A DNA stretch of 64,000 nucleotides from JACKII01 sp965202745 (GTDB lineage: Bacteria > Pseudomonadota > Alphaproteobacteria > Bin95). Where the stretch lies: assembly GCA_965202745.1 (NCBI GenBank), contig CBDBCB010000021.1, positions 124,001 to 188,000 on the forward strand. Reading direction: 5' to 3'. The position numbers were made by a program, and so were the translations under genes. The first letter of the stretch is position 1; the number at the start of each line of letters is the position of its first letter. Under the pieces are notes generated by a model. That model worked only from the letters and a program-made list of their open reading frames with translations. It did no database searches and was not told where the DNA came from. This document shows positions 28,049-36,610 of the stretch, piece by piece.

Positions 28049-28348
28049 TTAACCAAGGGTTTCCACAATGAAAGCAATCTTTGGGAAGGTTGCGTCCAGC
28101 CGCTGGTTGATCACGGCTTGATAGGCGTCCGAATGCCAAGCTGCCTTTGCCGCTTCGACTGAAGCAAATTTTAAAACCACTGTATCCTTTCCAGCGGGCG
28201 TCCCTTCGCCCAAATCGACAGTATCGCTGCTGATAGCGAAAGCCTCCCCAAGATCAGGACCAACCAGCAACGGTCCAGCTGCTTGCCGGTATCCATCTAG
28301 GGCAGCGCGGTCCTTGACATCGTAGTTCACAATAAGCAGGGCTGGCAT
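28049..28348 (-). CDS. DUF1330 family protein
   Basis: The 99-residue protein matches the small ferredoxin-like dimeric alpha-beta barrel family DUF1330. Typical phrases are YDVKDRAALDGYRQAAGPLL and GKDTVVLKFASVEAAKAAWHSDAYQAVI. These proteins have a fold like monooxygenases, but I know no fixed function. The ATG at 28348 was chosen because the upstream extension is not conserved and an AGGAGG-like site (GAGGAACC) precedes it. It is divergent from the methyltransferase gene. Confidence 0.85.
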   Translation of the reverse strand: MPALLIVNYDVKDRAALDGYRQAAGPLLVGPDLGEAFAISSDTVDLGEGTPAGKDTVVLKFASVEAAKAAWHSDAYQAVINQRLDATFPKIAFIVETLG

Positions 28349-28440
28349 TTGCGGTTCCTCCTGTATCTTTAAGCCGCGTTGCATTCACAATCACCGCAAC
28401 AGCATTGGACAAGCCTCCGTATGACCTCGGTCCAGGCATC

Positions 28441-29286
28441 ATGACAGCCCCCATCATCTTCGACCGCGCCCTGGTGCGCGCCCGGCGGGACCGGGCGGCG
28501 GCATCGATTGACGAGTACGCTTTCCTCTATGACGAGGTCTGCCAGCGCCTGGCAGAGCGGCTGGAACTGGTACAGCGGAGCTTTCCCCGCGCGCTGGTGC
28601 TGGGCGCACGCACGGGCGGCATGGCGAAAAAGCTCGAAGGCCGGTTCGGCATCGAGACGCTGGTTCAGGCAGAGCTTTCCGAAAAGATGGCCAGGCGATC
28701 AGGGGGTATGTCGATTGTGTCAGACGAGGAGTTCCTGCCGTTCGCCGATGCCAGCCTGGACCTGGTGGTCAGTCCGTTGTCGCTGCACACCACCAACGAC
28801 CTACCCGGCGCGCTGGCGCAAATCAGGCGGGCGCTGAAGCCGGATGGCCTGTTGCTGGCGGGACTGTTCGGCCTGGGAACGCTCATGCCGCTGAAGGATG
28901 CCTTCCTGGCGGCGGAGGCGGCGTTGGGACAAGGCTCCAGTCAGCACGTCGCGCCGTTCACCGACGTCCGGGACGGTGGCGCGCTGCTGCAATGGGCTGG
29001 CTTTGCCCTGCCGGTGGCGGACGCTGAGCCGATCACCGTTACTTACCAGAACCCCATGCGCCTGCTGGCCGACCTGCGTGGCATGGGAGAGGCAAGCGTG
29101 CTGGACGGCCGTTCGCGCCAGACCTTGCGGCGGGACGTGCTGTTCGAGACGGTGCAGCGGCTGGCGGGTCAGACCATCCCGTTCGAGATCGTGTTCCTGA
29201 CCGGCTGGGCTCCGCACCAAAGCCAGCAGCAGCCCCTGGCACCTGGCAGCGGCAAAGTTTCGCTGGCGACGACGCTGAAAGACTGA
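28441..29286 (+). CDS. SAM-dependent methyltransferase-fold protein, NDUFAF5-like
   Basis: The 281-residue protein opens with FDRALVRARRDRAAASIDEYAFLYDEVCQRL, the hallmark of the NDUFAF5/C20orf7 family. It continues with a class I methyltransferase fold: ALVLGARTGGMA, DEEFLPFADASLDLVVSPLSLHTTNDLPGAL and LKPDGLLLAGLFG. In mitochondria NDUFAF5 hydroxylates an arginine of the complex I subunit NDUFS7 during early assembly. The alphaproteobacterial relatives are likely to help complex I too. The frame begins at ATG 28441. The gene stands at the end of the DUF1178-grxC-comF block, divergent from the two inserted genes. Confidence 0.85.
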   Translation: MTAPIIFDRALVRARRDRAAASIDEYAFLYDEVCQRLAERLELVQRSFPRALVLGARTGGMAKKLEGRFGIETLVQAELSEKMARRSGGMSIVSDEEFLPFADASLDLVVSPLSLHTTNDLPGALAQIRRALKPDGLLLAGLFGLGTLMPLKDAFLAAEAALGQGSSQHVAPFTDVRDGGALLQWAGFALPVADAEPITVTYQNPMRLLADLRGMGEASVLDGRSRQTLRRDVLFETVQRLAGQTIPFEIVFLTGWAPHQSQQQPLAPGSGKVSLATTLKD

Positions 29287-29289
29287 TGA

Positions 29290-29685
29290 CTACGCTGCCC
29301 AGCTTGAGCGGGCTTCGATAGCCCAGCGGTCATCCTTTAACGTCACGATATAGAGCGACTTGTAGCTGCCGATGGCCGAGCCGTCGGCGCGGTAGCGCGT
29401 GAACTGCACGCGGAAGTGGGCCTTGCCCGCGCCGATGTCGATGAGTTCCTTGTAGTCCCAGGCGGTGCGTGCCCAGCCTTCGGATTGGCCCTTGCGGTCC
29501 CAGACCGGCAAGTGCAGGTCCTCCGGCTTTTCGAACACTGTGACCTTGCCGCTGTGAAACCGAACGTGGGGGAAATGGTACCAGCGGGTGCGGATGGCGT
29601 TGGCGTCCTCCGCATTGAAGGCGGCCATGAAGCCATCGAGCGCGGCTTCGGCGGCGGCGAGGTCGGCAGATTGCGTGTCGGTCAT
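29290..29685 (-). CDS. Nuclear transport factor 2-like domain protein
   Basis: The 131-residue protein has the NTF2/SnoaL cone-shaped fold pattern: a long N-terminal helix (ADLAAAEAALDGFMAAFNAEDANAI), then RTRWYHFPHVRFHSGKVTVF, and a late strand pair ending RADGSAIGSYKSLYIVTLKDDRWAIEARSSWA. Proteins of this group range from isomerases to stress proteins, so function is open. It is convergent with the NDUFAF5-like gene, 3 bases apart. Confidence 0.75.
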   Translation of the reverse strand: MTDTQSADLAAAEAALDGFMAAFNAEDANAIRTRWYHFPHVRFHSGKVTVFEKPEDLHLPVWDRKGQSEGWARTAWDYKELIDIGAGKAHFRVQFTRYRADGSAIGSYKSLYIVTLKDDRWAIEARSSWAA

Positions 29686-29935
29686 GGGCGGGGTCTCTCT
29701 GTTGATGAGGAAATATACCGAGCATATCCGATCCTTTCCGGTATCCGACTATTTCCGTCGATGCCGCTGAGCATAGAGATGGTCACTCAATCGAATGCAT
29801 CCGTCTCAACGTGATCCTGAGACGCCATGGAGCGGCGAGTTGAACAATGGCCATGAGCATGCGCCGTCCAAAAGTCCGCCTGACGATCTGTCGCTGTTTT
29901 CAGGAGAATTTCGCCGTTTCCCGCGGAAACGGTTT

Positions 29936-30010
29936 TGGTGATCCCAACGGGACTCGAACCCGTGTCTTCAGCGTGAAAGGCTGATGTCCTAACCACTAGA
30001 CGATGGGACC
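29936..30010 (-). tRNA. tRNA-Glu (anticodon TTC)
   Basis: The minus strand reads GGTCCCATCGTCTAGTGG at the 5' end and finishes ...GGGATCACCA with an encoded CCA tail, 75 bases in all. The acceptor stem pairs GGTCCCA with TGGGATC (one G-T pair). The anticodon arm is TCAGC-CTTTCAC-GCTGA, giving anticodon TTC. The T arm carries GGTTCGAGTCC. No integrase or attachment repeat is visible beside it. Confidence 0.97.
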
Positions 30011-30144
30011 ACATCGCGTGGTGCGAGCGGCGTGTTTAGCGAGGTCTGTTTCGGATTGCAACCGGCGACCGTGCGCCGCTTGACAGGGCGCGTCACTCAG
30101 CCCGATGTTGCGCCCGGAAATCCCCTGATCCGAAGGCCCTTGGA

Positions 30145-31311
30145 ATGACCGCGCCAGTGACCGAAATCAATGAAGACGTCGAGGCCTCTATCCTGGTTGC
30201 CGTCGACAAGTTTCTGGAACGTGACGTGCGCCAGCATGTGTTGCGGCTGGAACATGCTGACGAATATCCGCACGAAATTGTCGAGGGCATGAAGGAACTT
30301 GGCCTGTTCGGCGCGATTATTCCGGAGGAATACGGTGGACTCGGCCTGCCTGCCTCCACTTACGCGAAGATCGTGGAGCGGGTCTCTGCGGTGTGGATGT
30401 CGCTTTCCGGCATCTTCAATTCGCATCTGATTATGGCGGCTGCGGTTGTCCGTTTTGGGACGGAGGAGCAAAAACGAACCTGGCTGCCGAAGTTTGCCAG
30501 CGGCGAAATTCGCGGCGGCCTGGCGCTGACCGAGCCGAATTGCGGTACCGACTTGCAAGCGATTCGCACGGTGGCGAAGCGGGATGGCGACGATTATGTC
30601 ATCAACGGCACCAAAACCTGGATCTCCAACGGCATTTACGGAACCTGCTTCGCTCTGCTGGTGAAAACTGATCCGGAGGCGCAGCCGCGTCACAAGGGCA
30701 CCAGCCTGTTCATTACGGACAAGCGGGATGGCTTCACCGTGGGCCGCAAGCTGGAGAAGCTGGGCTACAAGGGCATCGATTCGGCGGAGCTGATGTTCGA
30801 AGACTACCGTGTGCCCGCCAGCCAACTGATCTCGGGCAAGGAGGGCAGGGGACTGCCGCATGCGCTGGGCGGTTTGGAACTGGGGCGGATCAATATCGCG
30901 GCCCGCGGGGTTGGCGTGGCGCGTGCAGCGCTGGAATTGGCGGTAAAATACAGCCAGGAGCGGGAGACCTTCGGCCAGCCCATTGCCAACCATCAGGCAA
31001 TCCAGATCAAGCTTGCTGACATGGCAACGCGCCTGGAAGCCTCGCGCCTGCTGATGAGCACCGCAGCGGCGGCCTACGACCGGGGCGAGCGTTGCGACAT
31101 GGAAGCCGGCATGGCCAAGCTGTTTGCGACCGAAACCGCGCTCTATAACGCGACGGAGAGCATGCGCGTCCATGGTGCCTATGGGTATTCCAAGGAATTC
31201 GACGTGGAGCGCCTGTACCGCGACGCGCCGCTGCTCTGCATTGGCGAGGGCACGAACGAATTGCAGCGCATCCTGATTGCCCGCCAATTGATCCAACGGA
31301 ACCCGGCTTAG
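30145..31311 (+). CDS. Acyl-CoA dehydrogenase family protein
   Basis: The 388-residue FAD enzyme catalyses the first step of a beta-oxidation-type or short-chain acyl-CoA degradation path. Landmarks are GLFGAIIPEEYGGLGLP near residue 52, LTEPNCGTDLQAI near 130, and INGTKTWISNG near 153. The FAD-binding QAIQIKLADMATRLEASR lies near 290 and the C-terminal DAPLLCIGEGTNELQRILIAR near 365. The glutamate of GEGTNE is not the usual catalytic base position of all family members, so chain-length class is uncertain. It stands between the tRNA and hairpin family B copy 2; no electron-transfer flavoprotein genes are near. Confidence 0.92.
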   Translation: MTAPVTEINEDVEASILVAVDKFLERDVRQHVLRLEHADEYPHEIVEGMKELGLFGAIIPEEYGGLGLPASTYAKIVERVSAVWMSLSGIFNSHLIMAAAVVRFGTEEQKRTWLPKFASGEIRGGLALTEPNCGTDLQAIRTVAKRDGDDYVINGTKTWISNGIYGTCFALLVKTDPEAQPRHKGTSLFITDKRDGFTVGRKLEKLGYKGIDSAELMFEDYRVPASQLISGKEGRGLPHALGGLELGRINIAARGVGVARAALELAVKYSQERETFGQPIANHQAIQIKLADMATRLEASRLLMSTAAAAYDRGERCDMEAGMAKLFATETALYNATESMRVHGAYGYSKEFDVERLYRDAPLLCIGEGTNELQRILIARQLIQRNPA

Positions 31312-31326
31312 GATTTCAATCTATTC

Positions 31327-31413
31327 CATCCTGAGCAGCCGCAGTGCCGCGCTTTCGAATGGCGCAGTGTTGCAGAAGGCTGCCTCTTCGGCACGGCGTG
31401 CCTGCTCGGGATG
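31327..31413. repeat. Hairpin repeat family B, copy 2
   Basis: The sequence begins CATCCTGAGCAGCCGCAGTGC and ends with CTGCTCGGGATG. Its arms CATCC-GAGCAG / CTGCTC-GGATG match apart from one mismatch. The left half closely follows the copy at 4112, including TTTCGAATGGCG/TATCGAATGGCG. It lies after the acyl-CoA dehydrogenase stop, where it could end or stabilise the transcript. Confidence 0.7.
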
Positions 31414-31498
31414 AGGTATTAGAGACAGGTCCGGCCTTTTGGCTTATGGTGGGGAACCTATATAGTGCGCGTACCGTAACGAGTTAGACCGCGAACGC

Positions 31499-32053
31499 AT
31501 GCCCGAAGCCGCACCAGACCTGTCAGTCCTCACCCAAGGCCAAGCCCCTACCACCCCAGGAGCATTGGCGGAAGAACCGGCCGTTCGTGACTTCGGCATC
31601 CGCGTCGCCAAGGACGGCACCTGGTTCCACAACGGTTTGCCGTTCACCCGTCTGGCGCTGGTCAAGCTGTTCTCCACTGTCCTGCGCCGCGCACCCAATG
31701 GGGAATATCTGCTGCAGACACCGGTCGAAAAAGGACGGATTGCGGTAGAGGACGCGCCCTTTGTTGCCGTCGAAATGCTGGTTGAGGGCGAAGGCCGGGC
31801 GCTGCAAATCAAGTTCCGCACCAATATTGACCAATGGGTCGCGGCAGGCCCCGACCACCCCATTTGGTTCCGGATGGATGAGGCTGACGAGGAGGCAGAG
31901 CCATTACTCTACGTCATCGTGAAGCCGGGAATCGAGGCGCGGATCAACCGGGCGGTTTTCTATGATCTGGTGGAATTGGCAGATGATCTGGGCGACTATT
32001 TCGGGGTGTGGGCCGGTGGCGTGTTTCATCCGTTGGGAAAGGCACAGTCGTGA
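31499..32053 (+). CDS. DUF1285 domain-containing protein
   Basis: The 184-residue protein matches DUF1285: DFGIRVAKDGTWFHNGLPFTRLALVKLFSTVLRR, EYLLQTPVEKGRIAVEDAPFVAVEM and the ending DLGDYFGVWAGGVFHPLG. The domain is all-beta and its job is unknown to me. The gene opens a tight four-gene block with NudL, DUF6111 and the CCA transferase. That gene order is frequent in alphaproteobacteria and suggests RNA or nucleotide maintenance. Confidence 0.88.
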   Translation: MPEAAPDLSVLTQGQAPTTPGALAEEPAVRDFGIRVAKDGTWFHNGLPFTRLALVKLFSTVLRRAPNGEYLLQTPVEKGRIAVEDAPFVAVEMLVEGEGRALQIKFRTNIDQWVAAGPDHPIWFRMDEADEEAEPLLYVIVKPGIEARINRAVFYDLVELADDLGDYFGVWAGGVFHPLGKAQS

Positions 32054-32700
32054 ACAGGGATGATATACGCGCGCGGTTGGCCGCCAATGGCTTGCCTGTA
32101 GGCTCTGAGGCCCAGCGGGCCGCGTGGCGGGGGCCGGGCGAGCGAAGCGACTTTGATCTCCACCCGCACGGAAGACCTGGTTATGCCGCGCCGGAGCGCA
32201 AGCTGAAGCCAGCAGGCGTGCTGGTACCGATCGTTAACCGTGCGGATGGGCCGACTATCCTGCTGACCCAGCGCACGGCGCATCTGAAGAAGCATGCGGG
32301 CCAGATCAGCTTTCCCGGCGGTGGCTGGGAGGAGCAGGACCCGCACTTGGAGGCGACGGCTCTGCGCGAGACCGAGGAGGAGATCGGTCTGCACAACCGG
32401 CATATTGAGGTGCTGGGCCAACTCAGCCTTTATGAGACCTCCACCGCTTATGGCGTTACGCCAGTCGTCGGATGGGTCGAGCCGCCGTTCGATCTGACCA
32501 TCGATGCGTTCGAGGTGGCTGAGGCGTTTGAGGTGCCGCTTGCCTGGATCCTGCAGCGGGACAATCACCAGACCGAAAGCCGGGTGCGGGATGACCGCCG
32601 CCGCCACTATTATGTGCTGCCGTATGACGGGCGGTTCATCTGGGGGGCAACAGCCGGTATGTTGGTAAACTTGGTCGACGTACTAGAGCAGCAAGGCTGA
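32050..32700 (+). CDS. CoA pyrophosphatase, Nudix family (NudL-like)
   Basis: The 216-residue protein cleaves CoA or related dinucleotides. Its Nudix box is at about residues 96-118: GGGWEEQDPHLEATALRETEEEIGL, with the REtEEE metal-binding core. The preceding phrase KKHAGQISFPGG is characteristic of the CoA-specific NudL group. I place the start at GTG 32050, which overlaps the DUF1285 stop as GTGA and suggests coupling; the longer frame reads into the upstream gene. Confidence 0.9.
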   Translation: MNRDDIRARLAANGLPVGSEAQRAAWRGPGERSDFDLHPHGRPGYAAPERKLKPAGVLVPIVNRADGPTILLTQRTAHLKKHAGQISFPGGGWEEQDPHLEATALRETEEEIGLHNRHIEVLGQLSLYETSTAYGVTPVVGWVEPPFDLTIDAFEVAEAFEVPLAWILQRDNHQTESRVRDDRRRHYYVLPYDGRFIWGATAGMLVNLVDVLEQQG

Positions 32701-32710
32701 GGACAGAACG

Positions 32711-32971
32711 ATGCGCGTAGCTTTGATGATTCTGCTGCCGCTGCTGTTGCCACTGGCGGTGTTTGCGCTTTGGCGGGTGATGGGCTTTGGCAAGACCGTA
32801 CCGCGCTGGTTCGAGGAATTGCCCTGGGTGACCCTGTTGGCGTGCGGGGTGGTGCTGGCGGGACTGACACTGGTGACCTGGCTACTGCTTGACCGCGCAC
32901 CAGCCGGTTCGGAGTTTCAACCTCCGCACATGGAAGACGGTAAGATTGTGCCGGGCGGCTTTAAGAAATGA
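32711..32971 (+). CDS. DUF6111 family small membrane protein
   Basis: The 86-residue protein has two membrane helices, MILLPLLLPLAVFALWRVMG near residue 6 and VTLLACGVVLAGLTLVTWLLL near 40. A short C-terminal tail follows, EFQPPHMEDGKIVPGGFK, typical of DUF6111. Its role is unknown. The gene has an AGGA site before the ATG and its stop overlaps the next start as ATGA. Confidence 0.85.
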   Translation: MRVALMILLPLLLPLAVFALWRVMGFGKTVPRWFEELPWVTLLACGVVLAGLTLVTWLLLDRAPAGSEFQPPHMEDGKIVPGGFKK

Positions 32972-34215
32972 TGATTGACTCTGACGCAGCCAACCTGCCG
33001 GTGCGGACTTTGCCATCCGTCCCGTGGATGGAAATTCCGGGCGTTCGGGCGGTGGTTTGGGCATTGGGCCGGAACCGGGTGCGGTTTGTCGGCGGCTGCG
33101 TGCGGGACCACCTGCTCGGCCGCAGCAGTCTGGACGTGGACATTGCGACCGACCATCCGCCGGAGGAATCGCTGAAGCTTTTGCGGGATGCCCGCATTCG
33201 GGTCGAGCCCATCGGCATCGAGCACGGCACGGTGGTGGCAATCACCGATAGCGGCCAGTTTCAGATTACGACACTGCGCCAGGATGTAGAGACAGACGGG
33301 CGTCACGCTGTCGTGGCCTTTACCAACGACTGGGCCAAGGACGCGGCCCGCCGTGACTTCACGATCAATGCCATGTCGGTCGATCCGGACGGCAGGCTCT
33401 ATGATCCGGCTGGCGGTATCGACGATCTGGACCTGGGGCGGGTCCGCTTCATCGGCGACGCCCGGGAACGCATCCACGAGGATGTTTTGCGTATACTGCG
33501 GTTTTTCCGCTTTACGGCATGGTATGGCCGTGCCGTGCCGGATGTTGCCGGAACGCAAGCCTGCGCCGAAGCGGCAGGGCAAATGAAAAACCTGTCAGGG
33601 GAGCGGGTGTCAGCGGAATTGCGGCGGTTGCTGGCAGCACCGAACCCCTACCAGGTGGCGCTGGTGATGGCTGAAAACCGCATTCTGCATGCGATTACTG
33701 CATCGGAACCCGCACCGCGGGGCCTCTCGCGCCTCGTGGCGATGGAGCAGGCGTACAATTTGGAACCCTCACCATTGGCGCGTCTGGCGGTGTATTTGCC
33801 CGGCGATGCTGCGATATATGAAGCGCTGGCCGAGCGTTTGCGGTTCAGCAAGGTAGAGCGCAACCGCCTGTCGAAACTCGCCCGGCCCTTGCCGGAACTG
33901 GGGGACGAGCCGGAGAGCATTAGGCAGGCGCTTTTCCGGAGCAAGGACCGGGAAATCTATACTCTGCAAACGCTGGTTGCCGCCTCGGAGGGCGACCGAA
34001 TCGATATGAGGCTGCGCCTGCACGAGGCCGCGACCTGGGCCTGGCCCACCATACCGGTATCCGGGTTGGATATGATCGAATTGGGCGTGCCGGTGGGGCC
34101 GAAAGTGGGGGGAATTCTGGCCCATCTGGAAGAATGGTGGATCAGGCGGAACTTTGAGCCTGACCGGGCGGCATGTCTCGATGCCGTTCGGCAAGCATAC
34201 CGCCAGTCGACGTGA
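32968..34215 (+). CDS. CCA tRNA nucleotidyltransferase
   Basis: The 415-residue enzyme adds or repairs the CCA end of tRNAs, or belongs to the closely related poly(A) polymerase group. Visible motifs are GGCVRDHLLGR near residue 47 and DVDIATDHPPEES near 60, the catalytic aspartates of the nucleotidyltransferase fold. AARRDFTINAMSVDPDGRLYDP near 125 is the nucleotide-binding motif. ERIHEDVLRILRFFRFTAWYG near 165 starts the neck domain. The tRNA-Glu gene in this window already encodes its CCA. It ends the DUF1285 block. Confidence 0.93.
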   Translation: MMIDSDAANLPVRTLPSVPWMEIPGVRAVVWALGRNRVRFVGGCVRDHLLGRSSLDVDIATDHPPEESLKLLRDARIRVEPIGIEHGTVVAITDSGQFQITTLRQDVETDGRHAVVAFTNDWAKDAARRDFTINAMSVDPDGRLYDPAGGIDDLDLGRVRFIGDARERIHEDVLRILRFFRFTAWYGRAVPDVAGTQACAEAAGQMKNLSGERVSAELRRLLAAPNPYQVALVMAENRILHAITASEPAPRGLSRLVAMEQAYNLEPSPLARLAVYLPGDAAIYEALAERLRFSKVERNRLSKLARPLPELGDEPESIRQALFRSKDREIYTLQTLVAASEGDRIDMRLRLHEAATWAWPTIPVSGLDMIELGVPVGPKVGGILAHLEEWWIRRNFEPDRAACLDAVRQAYRQST

Positions 34216-34289
34216 GCGGAATCTCAACCCACTCTAGGACAGTTTGCTGCCGTCCGGCAGTGCCAGCGGAATAACTGAGGATTTTCACA

Positions 34290-34664
34290 TTGCCCGACGC
34301 CCTTTCCGCGGCCCTGCTTTCTGCCAATGAAGCATTTTACGATGCGTTCGACACGGCGGACCTCGATGCCATGAGCGCCATTTGGGCGTCGGAGCACGCC
34401 GTCGCCTGTCTGCATCCGGGCGCGCCACCCATATTCGGGCGGGAAGCGGTGCTGCTGAGCTGGGTCGAGATCCTGACCGCGCCGCAGCGTCCCGCCATAC
34501 AGTGCGTTGATCCGCAGACCATTGCCTTCCGCGAATCAGGCATGGTGATTTGCTGGGAAGTCTTGCCTGGTGGCGCATTGGCGGCGACCAACGTCTTTGT
34601 TAGAGAAAGCGGTGTCTGGAGGATCGTTCACCATCAGGCTGGACCGCTGAGCCCGTTGCGTTGA
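34290..34664 (+). CDS. SnoaL/NTF2-like protein
   Basis: The protein of 124 residues shows the typical phrase NEAFYDAFDTADLDAMSAIWASEHAV, then CLHPGAPPIFGREAVLLSW and a beta strand end VFVRESGVWRIVHHQAGPL. This is the alphaproteobacterial type often annotated as nuclear transport factor 2 family. A TTG codon at 34290 is the most plausible start; an ATG is not available before the conserved part, and the RBS is weak. The gene is intact, in contrast to the next one. Confidence 0.78.
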   Translation: MPDALSAALLSANEAFYDAFDTADLDAMSAIWASEHAVACLHPGAPPIFGREAVLLSWVEILTAPQRPAIQCVDPQTIAFRESGMVICWEVLPGGALAATNVFVRESGVWRIVHHQAGPLSPLR

Positions 34665-34701
34665 GTGCAACAGCGCTGAGAACTCACTGGAAGGAAGCGA
34701 G

Positions 34702-35503
34702 ATGGTGCAATTCGTAACGGCCAACGGCCAACGGCATTCGCATAGCCTATGCCGATGACGGCCCGGCTGATGGCCCGGTGCTGCTGATGAGCCATTCGCT
34801 GAGCGCCAGCGGTCTGATGTGGGAACCGCAGCTGTCCGCCCTGACCGACAAGTATCGGGTGATCCGCATCGACACCCGCGGCCACGGCCAGACGGAAGTG
34901 CCTGCCGGTGATTATACGTTGGACCAGTTGGCGGATGATCTGCTGGGCGTGATGGATGCGCTCGGTATTGAAAGTGCACACTATTGTGGACTTTCCATGG
35001 GCGGCATGATCGGCCAGACGGCTGCATTGAGGGCGCTTGGGCGGTTCAAGACGCTGGCGCTATGCGATACGTCCTCCGGTTATCCGCCTGAAATGCGCAC
35101 CATGTGGGCAGAGCGGGTAAAAGGTGCGCGGACCAACGGCCTGGCCGCGACGTTGGACGCTACCATTGACCACTGGTTCTCGCTGGGTTTCGTGCAGTCT
35201 GCGCCCGATGTGATTGCAGGCGTCAAAGCGATGATCACGGCCACGCCGGTCGATGGCTACTGCGGCTGCTCTATGGCGATTTCCAAGCTGGCGCTGACAG
35301 AGCGGCTGGGCGAGATCGCCATTACGGCGCTGGTCATTGTTGGTGAGGATGACCAGGGTACGCTGATCGCCATGTCCGAAGCTATCCGCGATGGCATCCC
35401 GGGGGGGCAACTCGTGGTGCTGCCAGTCGCCCGTCACCTGTCCAACATGGAAGACGTGGAGGGCTTCAACAAAGCGCTGCGGGGCTTCCTCGACGCGCAC
35501 TAA
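34702..35503 (+). pseudogene. Alpha/beta hydrolase, 3-oxoadipate enol-lactonase-like, frameshifted by a 7-bp duplication
   Basis: From 34778 the frame shows an intact PcaD-type hydrolase: MSHSLSASGLMWEPQL, the nucleophile elbow CGLSMGGMIGQ, and the late histidine in VARHLSNMEDV. The natural start is ATG 34702 with a GGAAG ribosome site, giving MVQFVTANG. There the bases CGGCCAA occur twice in tandem (34718-34731). Removing one copy gives VTANGIRIAYADDGPADGP and joins the frames exactly. As written, translation stops after a few codons. A start at 34778 or later would lack the first beta strand, so the gene is probably inactive. PcaD acts in the beta-ketoadipate route of aromatic breakdown. 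Confidence 0.85.
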
Positions 35504-35551
35504 TCTGCGCTGACCACTTTTATGCCGATAGCACCGATGGATTGACCGCTG

Positions 35552-36190
35552 ATGGAAGAATTCGAGAATATTGCCCGGCTGATTGGCGAGGCGGACCTGA
35601 TCATCAAGGCCGTGCTGGCGGTGCTGCTGTTTCAGTCGATCTACATTTGGTACGCGATCATTCAGTTCGTTTTCCGCTCCAAGAAAGTGCGGGCAGATCA
35701 GGACGTGATGATCGGTGCGATGGCGGACGCGAATATCGACGGGGTGCGGCGGGTGCTCTTGTCGTTTACTCATTTACGGGCCAGGGGCGCAGCAGCGGCT
35801 GAAACGGTTGCGCCATCTTCCCATGACAGTGTGATGGATGAGGTCTGGACTGAGATTTATGACTATCTGACGGCGAAGTGCTCCGGTCTGGCAACCGTCG
35901 CTGCGACCTCCCCCTTTATCGGATTGTTTGGCACCGTCTGGGGCATTCTGGTGGCGTTTTCCTCCATCCGTAATGCCGAGGCGATTACCTTCAGCGCGCT
36001 GGCACCGGCGATCGGTGAGGCCTTGTTTGCGACCATGGCGGGCCTGTTTGTCGCCATTCCCTCAGTCATCGCGAACAATTGGATTTCCAGCCGTTCCCTG
36101 CTGCTTTCGCGCCGCTGTGCCCATTCCTATATGGAGCTGGTGAAAGAACTGGCCAGGCTGGGCCGTAAACCCGGCACGGGCGAGTGGTGA
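35552..36190 (+). CDS. tolQ: Tol-Pal system inner-membrane protein TolQ
   Basis: The 212-residue protein has three membrane helices. One is near the N-terminus (IIKAVLAVLLFQSIYIWYAIIQFVF). The MotA/TolQ/ExbB core then gives two: VAATSPFIGLFGTVWGILVAF and FATMAGLFVAIPSVIANNWI. TolQ with TolR forms the proton-driven motor that energises TolA and helps the outer membrane constrict at division. It begins the tol cluster directly after the pcaD-like remnant; ybgC, its usual upstream partner, is absent. Confidence 0.95.
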   Translation: MEEFENIARLIGEADLIIKAVLAVLLFQSIYIWYAIIQFVFRSKKVRADQDVMIGAMADANIDGVRRVLLSFTHLRARGAAAAETVAPSSHDSVMDEVWTEIYDYLTAKCSGLATVAATSPFIGLFGTVWGILVAFSSIRNAEAITFSALAPAIGEALFATMAGLFVAIPSVIANNWISSRSLLLSRRCAHSYMELVKELARLGRKPGTGEW

Positions 36191-36196
36191 GGCGGA

Positions 36197-36610
36197 ATGA
36201 GACAAGGCCCGCAAGCGCGCCGGACAACCATCGTTGGAACGATCAACGTTACGCCATTCGTTGACGTTCTGCTGGTTCTGCTGGCACTGACCATCGTTTT
36301 TGCTTCGGACTTTCCCGGTCAGGAAAGCGCCGAGCGCGGGTCTGTCGCGGGCACGCTGGGGGGCGAGTTTAAAGATTCTGATACCGTCACCCTGGAAATC
36401 GCCCAGGACAACACGATTGTGCTGGCTGGGCAGGTCATCGATGCTGGTCAGATACCGGACTTGATCGGCCAGCTATCGGCGGAGTGGCAAAAGAACATCG
36501 TCATCAATATCTCGTCCCAGCAGCAGGTGGACTACGACACGGTCTTCAAGGTGCTGCAGGCGGTCAATGGCTCCAAAGCGTCCGGAGTGACATTCTCGAT
36601 CTATGAGTAG
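36197..36610 (+). CDS. tolR: Tol-Pal system protein TolR
   Basis: The 137-residue ExbD/TolR protein has one membrane helix, INVTPFVDVLLVLLALTIVFA, with the essential aspartate in VDVLLVL. A periplasmic domain follows (LEIAQDNTIVLAGQVIDAGQIPDLIG, YDTVFKVLQAVNGSKASGVTFSIYE). It starts six bases after tolQ and overlaps tolA by eight bases, the usual motor unit arrangement. Confidence 0.94.
   Translation: MRQGPQARRTTIVGTINVTPFVDVLLVLLALTIVFASDFPGQESAERGSVAGTLGGEFKDSDTVTLEIAQDNTIVLAGQVIDAGQIPDLIGQLSAEWQKNIVINISSQQQVDYDTVFKVLQAVNGSKASGVTFSIYE

Noticed and set aside
29936..30010. tRNA-Glu as an integration site
   Set aside because: No integrase, attachment repeat or foreign-looking block lies next to it.
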